From Caprimulgus europaeus (Eukaryota; Chordata; Aves; Caprimulgiformes; Caprimulgidae), in assembly GCA_907165065.1 (NCBI GenBank), contig OU015523.1:13391834-13455833 (forward strand): a stretch of DNA of 64,000 nucleotides. The letters run 5' to 3'. Every line of letters starts with the position of its first letter. Position 1 is the first letter of the stretch. Of the stretch, positions 58,701-64,000 are shown piece after piece. A model generated the notes under the pieces. That model searched no databases and had not been told where the DNA came from. It saw nothing but the letters and a program-made list of their open reading frames with translations. The position numbers and the translations under genes are program-made.

Positions 58701-61700
58701 GCCACAGACGTGCATTAGGAAAGGGACTCCAGCAGAGCACAACTTCTCAGGAGCTATTCTGATGTGGGGGGAATATTCAGACAACTAGTGACCATAGAGG
58801 ATTTGCCAGAAGCTACAACTGAGCTTACGTTTGCATATGTTTTATAGCAGTTCCTACAGCTGCAATCCTCACATCTAAAAGGAATTTTTAATACTAGAGG
58901 AAGAAAAGGATTATAGTAAAACTGCTGCAAGTGTACCCAGGTCAAATTTGATTGCTCAGGTACAGCCACTTCGATATCCAGCCAAGCAGAGCAGAACCGC
59001 ACATTAGTCACCGAGCACCAAGTTTTGTGTTACTAGATATTTCTGTGCTCCAAATGCTGTAAGATATTAATTATCATGGTGCTGATAGAAGCCATTGATA
59101 AGTTCTCTTCAGTTCTGCTGTTCCTCTGTTTTTCTGCTACGGTCAGAGAAAAAGGCCTTCATCAGTTTATACTAAAAAAAAAATAATCATGCCACTTACT
59201 TCTGCCAACAGCCTGACAAAAAAGAATGTGTTAGGTGTTAATTCAACATACTGAAAACCAGTGAAAGACTAATTCACCTTCCTAAATGAGAAGAACAGAC
59301 ACCTTCTAGGGAGAAGGGTATTTCAAAATACTATGACAGAGCAAAGAAAAAAAAATATACATCACTGTTGGTTATTTTAAGTCATACTCCCTCTCTTTGC
59401 TTCCCTCCAAAACCCCCTCTTTGTTGGGTGGAGGACAGCTACTTCCTTTGTTACCAAAAAGCCCAAAACATCTTTGAAATTAGTCTGATAAGGAAAATAC
59501 TATGGCATGACTCAGTGGGTGTGGTTAAGTTCTAAAAGGTTTCAGCCAGCATTACACTTCACTTATGCAGACATTGCTTAAGATATTGTCCAAGAAAGAG
59601 GAAGTGAAGACAGATATCAAAAGAGGAAAGCTAATTTAAACATAGTACACAGAACTTGATTACAGGCTCTCGTGTAAGTAACAGCATGGTACAGAGGACA
59701 GCCAAGACAGGGCCCAACCCTCCTACCCAACAGTAAATTCAGTCAGTTCAAGACAGCCAACTTGAGATTAGCTTCGAGAATGCAAGTTGGATGTTTGGGA
59801 AATAAAGATGCTGTCCTGAAAATTAAACAGAGTTTAAGTGAACTATATATATATAAAAAAATAATCCTTTCTTCCCATTGTCGCTAATGAAAAACATTTT
59901 ACAGAGCAGAAAGTGGCTACTAAAGCCTGGATGCATCTGCAATATCAGAATTCATAAACAACTCCATGTATATTTACCCCAAAAAGGAAACCATGCTATT
60001 AGACTACCAGTTAGTGTAGCTGAGGCAGACAAGTAATCAAGATTGAACTTTACCATAGCAATCTTCTCCCTTTACCCCCAAACTGTAATTTTGTCAGTAA
60101 GACTGTTCTTGCCTTTATTGCAACATGAACAGACTACATACAAATATTCCTCCTTTGTCTCCAAAAAAAATCCATCTCAAAACATCAGTCTTGCTCAAGT
60201 GTAAATCTAAATCACCTTTCAAAGATTGGTTAGTTTCAACTATTTTAGTTTAACAAGTAGTCAAACTTGCCTAACAAGATGATCACTGATTTTCTTTCAG
60301 CTTTTGAAATCCTTCTCCAGCTAGAAGAAACATAACTATTCATAACAAGGTAAAACCCACATAGCTTTCAAGTGAATTTAAATGGGGGAAGGAAATAACA
60401 TTTTCAGGAATCTGCAATTAAGCCAAAAGCATGAGGCTTCTACTAGGAGAGTAGATTTTAGCTTCCAATATAGACAAAAATAGTCTTCATGTTGAAAGGA
60501 AACTGGAAGGAATTATGAAGAAAAAAATCCCACCTTAGTGCAGTGTCTGTGTAGGAATGAAAGTGATTTATTTATATTACACACAAAGATTTTTATTAAA
60601 AAGGCTGGTAATGGAACATTTTATTTTAATGCATCAACTTGATAAAAGGTTAGTTACAGAAATTGTGTATAATGTTGTATAAGTCACATGGATGGGTTAT
60701 TTAAAAAAAAGATTTGATAATTAGAGGAGGACATCTCTTATTTTAGTTACATCGTAAAGTGCCTCGTATAGTCATACTCTATCGTTGGAATGACCGCCTG
60801 TACAAATTTCAAGAAAATAAGAAGGTACCTGAGTTTCTTGTTAAGGAAAATGTGCAATAGCTAGAAATCCTGAAAAACAAAAGCAGAAGTCACATTCAGT
60901 GGTCTGTTTAACAGTATTTCTTGCTAATAGGAAAATAACACCTAGCAATTATACAGTTAGAGACTGGGAAATTAATACAGCAGAACTCTGGTAATGACAT
61001 CTGATGCTTGCCCAAACATACAGACCTTCTTGTTTTAAGTTAAAGCAGGGGGAATCAGGAGTGACTTTCAGTAAATCTTATGAACACTACACAAACATTT
61101 ACAATCCCATTTACATACTTACTATTTGTTATTAACAAATGCCAAAGTGAATGTCACCTAGCAAGGCTAATCCCTAGCTACCTTCCTGTAGTTCCAGAGA
61201 AAGCAGGCTCCTCCCTCAGTGTTTCAGTGGCTCAGAAAAAGAAACAGGTTCCTGGTTCTTAACCATCCTTTGAAAGAGCTCCTTCCTGTTGATGAGGGAA
61301 AGTAGAGATATTAACTTTGCTAAACTGAGGAGTCCACCTTTGTAGAGACCTTCCTCATCTCCCTTGTGTATATCACCTTCAAATGCACGCAGGGCCTGAA
61401 TGTGCAATCTGGAGTATATTGGGTAATTATAAACTAAAGTGTCTGTCCACCTGCGACTGAGGCAGACAGTGCACTGAAAAATGAAGATAAATCACTACTT
61501 TCAATGGATAATTAAGTTACATTGGTAGTGGATGTAAGTAAAACCTACTATTTTGGCACGTCAGTCTCATGGACCACTTCTTAACAAACACAAACTGTAT
61601 GATAATGAGGGAAGAAACTGCCTGTTAAAAACCCCTCCATTTGTTTAGCAATAGCAAAAAAGTAAGAAAAATCTTGAAAATAAGCTATTTTAACTATCCA

Positions 61701-63371
61701 GGAGTAGATGACTTGAACTACCTGCCAGAAAGTTATTTTCCAGTTCAGTTTCAGTTGCTTGCTGCACAAATTGAGCAAGTCTCAACTCATACAGTGAATG
61801 AGAATTTTACTGACTCAGGGCCTATTGCTGCTCAGTAATCCCACCTTGCTTGCCTTATAGCAGCAAAAGCAGTTAGAATGCCATGTAGAAGGAACACACT
61901 TGCTTCTAACACGGAGGTTACTTCAGTCAGAAAGCACAGTATGAATTACTACAAAGCATAACTAAGATCAGCCACCTCACTAAAAGAGAATTCTAATTGT
62001 GAGGCGTTCGATATTGATGTTCAGAACCATTTCAGTAATTTTTATTGTTTTTTTTTTATTAGCTGAAAGTTTTACCAAGATATTGCTCACATGCAGAACA
62101 GAGAATAATGGGACCTTTACATCTTTCAGAAATGAATCTTAGATTCAAATCTAATACAGAAGGCGCTGTACCAAGAGGAGTCACCACACTCCGACACAGA
62201 GTCTATGAACCTCCAGCCTCATCCTCCTACACTGGGATCTCAGTTTCATACTCACAGCTACCTCATTCGCACACCTACAAACAAGGGCTCAATCCTGTCC
62301 CTTCAATCCTACCTACTTTCCCTGTTGCTCCTTCCACCAACAACTGATTAACACAGTTTGTTAACACAAAGGAGCTCAGCCCAGAACTCTAGTAAGCGCT
62401 TCCACAAACAGTTATTTGCTGTTTTCACACACAATTGCATTCCAGTTTAGGAACCTTGAGTTAACAGCTCCTTACACTGCAAGAAACCTCAAAGAATACT
62501 GTACAAGTAATGAAAAAGGATACATGTGAACTCCAAGTTCTCCCCCACCTTCTGCAACAGTCTCAATTATTTTCTTCATCACTTCTGCATGCCTGAAAAA
62601 CAGATCAGAAACAGTGAAAATCATTTTTTTAAAAAGGAACTTCCTCTTCATCTCAGTAACATTAGGTTTTGTGCAAATTAAATAGTTTTGGACTGTTAGC
62701 TTCAGAAGCAGCAAGAGGAAGTTTTCAGTTTACTATGGAAAAAAAATTCAACAATAACAGAAAGTTAACATTAAATAATGAATGTAACATTATTTGCCAG
62801 CTCTTTACATTCACAAGGAAAGAGAAAGATGCTCTATGCTACAGCATAGACTGAGTGCTATAATGAGAGCCAATACATATTGCTTGTCACTAGGGCAGCT
62901 GTTAATTGCTAAATGCTACAGAAGTGACCAGGTAGGACCCCAGAAGGTAATCCTCACAAGCAACAAGCCACCAGATGACCCCTAAAAAGACGCCTAGAAA
63001 TTCCTGCAACTTTTTTAGCTGCCTCTGCTGCACTCTTGAATTTGTAGAACTTAAGAGGTATCAAACACTTATACAATTCATAGTTTCCTAGGAAAGGCAT
63101 GCTAAACCAACCCTGCAGCAATTAAGAACCGTTGCTCTCAGACTAACAGGTTATGGAAACTTCCTCTGGCTACAGTGGTAACTTAGGTTCTACGGCAGAT
63201 CAACAGTTTCGAAGCAAGCTGCTCAAGTCATTCTGTTATTGTAAAGCACTATAGGGGAGGACAAACATTTCCTCAGGTCACTGTGTTTTGACATTAAGTC
63301 ACCAGTGACATGCCAGACCGACTGTGAACTACATAAACATTTGTGTACAAAGCTGATCCTAGGAATACAAC
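55707..63371. other. Intergenic, no supported gene
   Basis: About 7.7 kb of AT-rich sequence. Open frames are short and unmatched. In human the P-selectin gene lies just upstream of F5; I saw no sushi, EGF or lectin exon here on either strand. A poly-T run of about 20 lies at 57971-57990. One splice-framed candidate on the minus strand near 62.5 kb is treated as a finding, not a gene. Confidence 0.55.
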
Positions 63372-63590
63372 ATGGAATCACCAAATAGCTAAGGCTGGAA
63401 AAGACTGGTCACCATCTACTCCAACCCCCCCTTGCTCAATGAGCAGTAAACCAGAACAGACTGCTCAGCACCTTGTCTGTTCTTGTTTTGAAAATCTCCA
63501 ACAATGAAGACTTCAAATCCTTTCATGACCAATTACAACTCAGAAGTAACGGTCTTGTGTTCAGGTTAGTTCTTACACCCCATAAACCAA
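63372..63590 (-). mobile_element. Diverged CR1 LINE 3' fragment
   Basis: Reverse-oriented CR1 tail: ggaatcaccaaatagctaag and gctggaaaagactggtcacc, followed by ctactccaacccccccttgc and tttgaaaatctccaacaatg. These match the usual CR1 3' architecture with many substitutions. Confidence 0.7.
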
Positions 63591-63645
63591 GGGATAAAGA
63601 ACATGTGAATTTAGAAGGGACAACTACTGTATGATTAATTTATAT

Positions 63646-63651
<6 letters not shown>

Positions 63652-63682
<31 letters not shown>
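63652..63682. repeat. (TA)n microsatellite
   Basis: Fifteen uninterrupted TA dinucleotides in intergenic sequence, preceded by further AT-rich sequence. Confidence 0.95.
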
Positions 63683-63685
<3 letters not shown>

Positions 63686-64000
63686 ACACAAACTCCTAGG
63701 TTGTATAACTCATCTTACTTTTATCTACACTTTCACTTTGTTTTAAATCCATGGTTAGGACATCCACCTACACAACACTGCAAGCTAGTTAACAGTAGTA
63801 GTTTAAAATACCTGTCCTGAATCAACCTATGTGCTTACCGAGAACAAGGAGCTGACCAGTGACTGGCACTTAGTAGTTGCTGCCAAAATTAATCATGCTG
63901 CCAGCAACTACAAACACAAGGAAGGAAACTGTTGCAAAGTTACCAAGACACATTGTAAACAGGAACATGAAAGTCTGGGGAAATACTACAGGTCAGCATT

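Noticed and set aside
61216..61407. Minus-strand frame EGDIHKGDEEGLYKGG... as a possible exon
   Set aside because: No convincing acceptor and donor pair and no recognised family.
1..64000. CRISPR arrays, tRNA or rRNA genes, prokaryotic operons
   Set aside because: None seen; repeats present are LINE, LTR and simple repeats of a vertebrate genome.

Overview
The window is vertebrate nuclear DNA, almost certainly from a bird and probably not a galliform. It has a vertebrate exon/intron layout with GT-AG splicing, truncated CR1 LINEs, and an avian-type endogenous-retrovirus LTR family. It also shows the SLC19A2-F5 tandem gene order found at human 1q24. No prokaryotic, CRISPR or plasmid-like content is visible. 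Two complete protein genes are present, both on the minus strand; every exon was joined by hand and checked for phase.

SLC19A2 (thiamine transporter 1) has its start codon at 11290 and its stop at 1909. Six exons encode 490 residues. A CpG-rich promoter lies at about 11040-11660. F5 (coagulation factor V) has its start at 53400 and its stop at 21428. Twenty-five exons encode 1939 residues as signal-A1-A2-B-A3-C1-C2. All splice phases close and every domain of the family is present. The two genes are neighbours but not functionally related: one imports vitamin B1 into cells, the other is the secreted cofactor of prothrombinase.

Layout: 1-1908 is 3' UTR or intergenic. 1909-11290 is SLC19A2. 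11291-11660 is its promoter. 11661-21427 is intergenic, with a solo LTR (13109-13671, 5-bp target duplication) and an ERV remnant (18421-19570). 21428-53400 is F5, whose introns hold CR1 copies, a deleted LTR, an AT minisatellite and microsatellites. 53401-64000 is upstream sequence with two CR1 fragments and no gene I can support; the selectin gene that borders F5 in human is not seen within this 10.6 kb.

The most interesting content is in the F5 protein. None of the three activated-protein-C cleavage arginines of human factor V has an arginine at its aligned position. The B domain is about 300 residues shorter and lacks the human nonapeptide repeats, but keeps the basic and acidic control regions and all three thrombin sites. 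It also carries a furin-like polybasic motif not seen in the human protein. A3 has four additional cysteines, and the C terminus is longer. Comparisons with human F5 rest on my knowledge of that sequence, not on a computed alignment.
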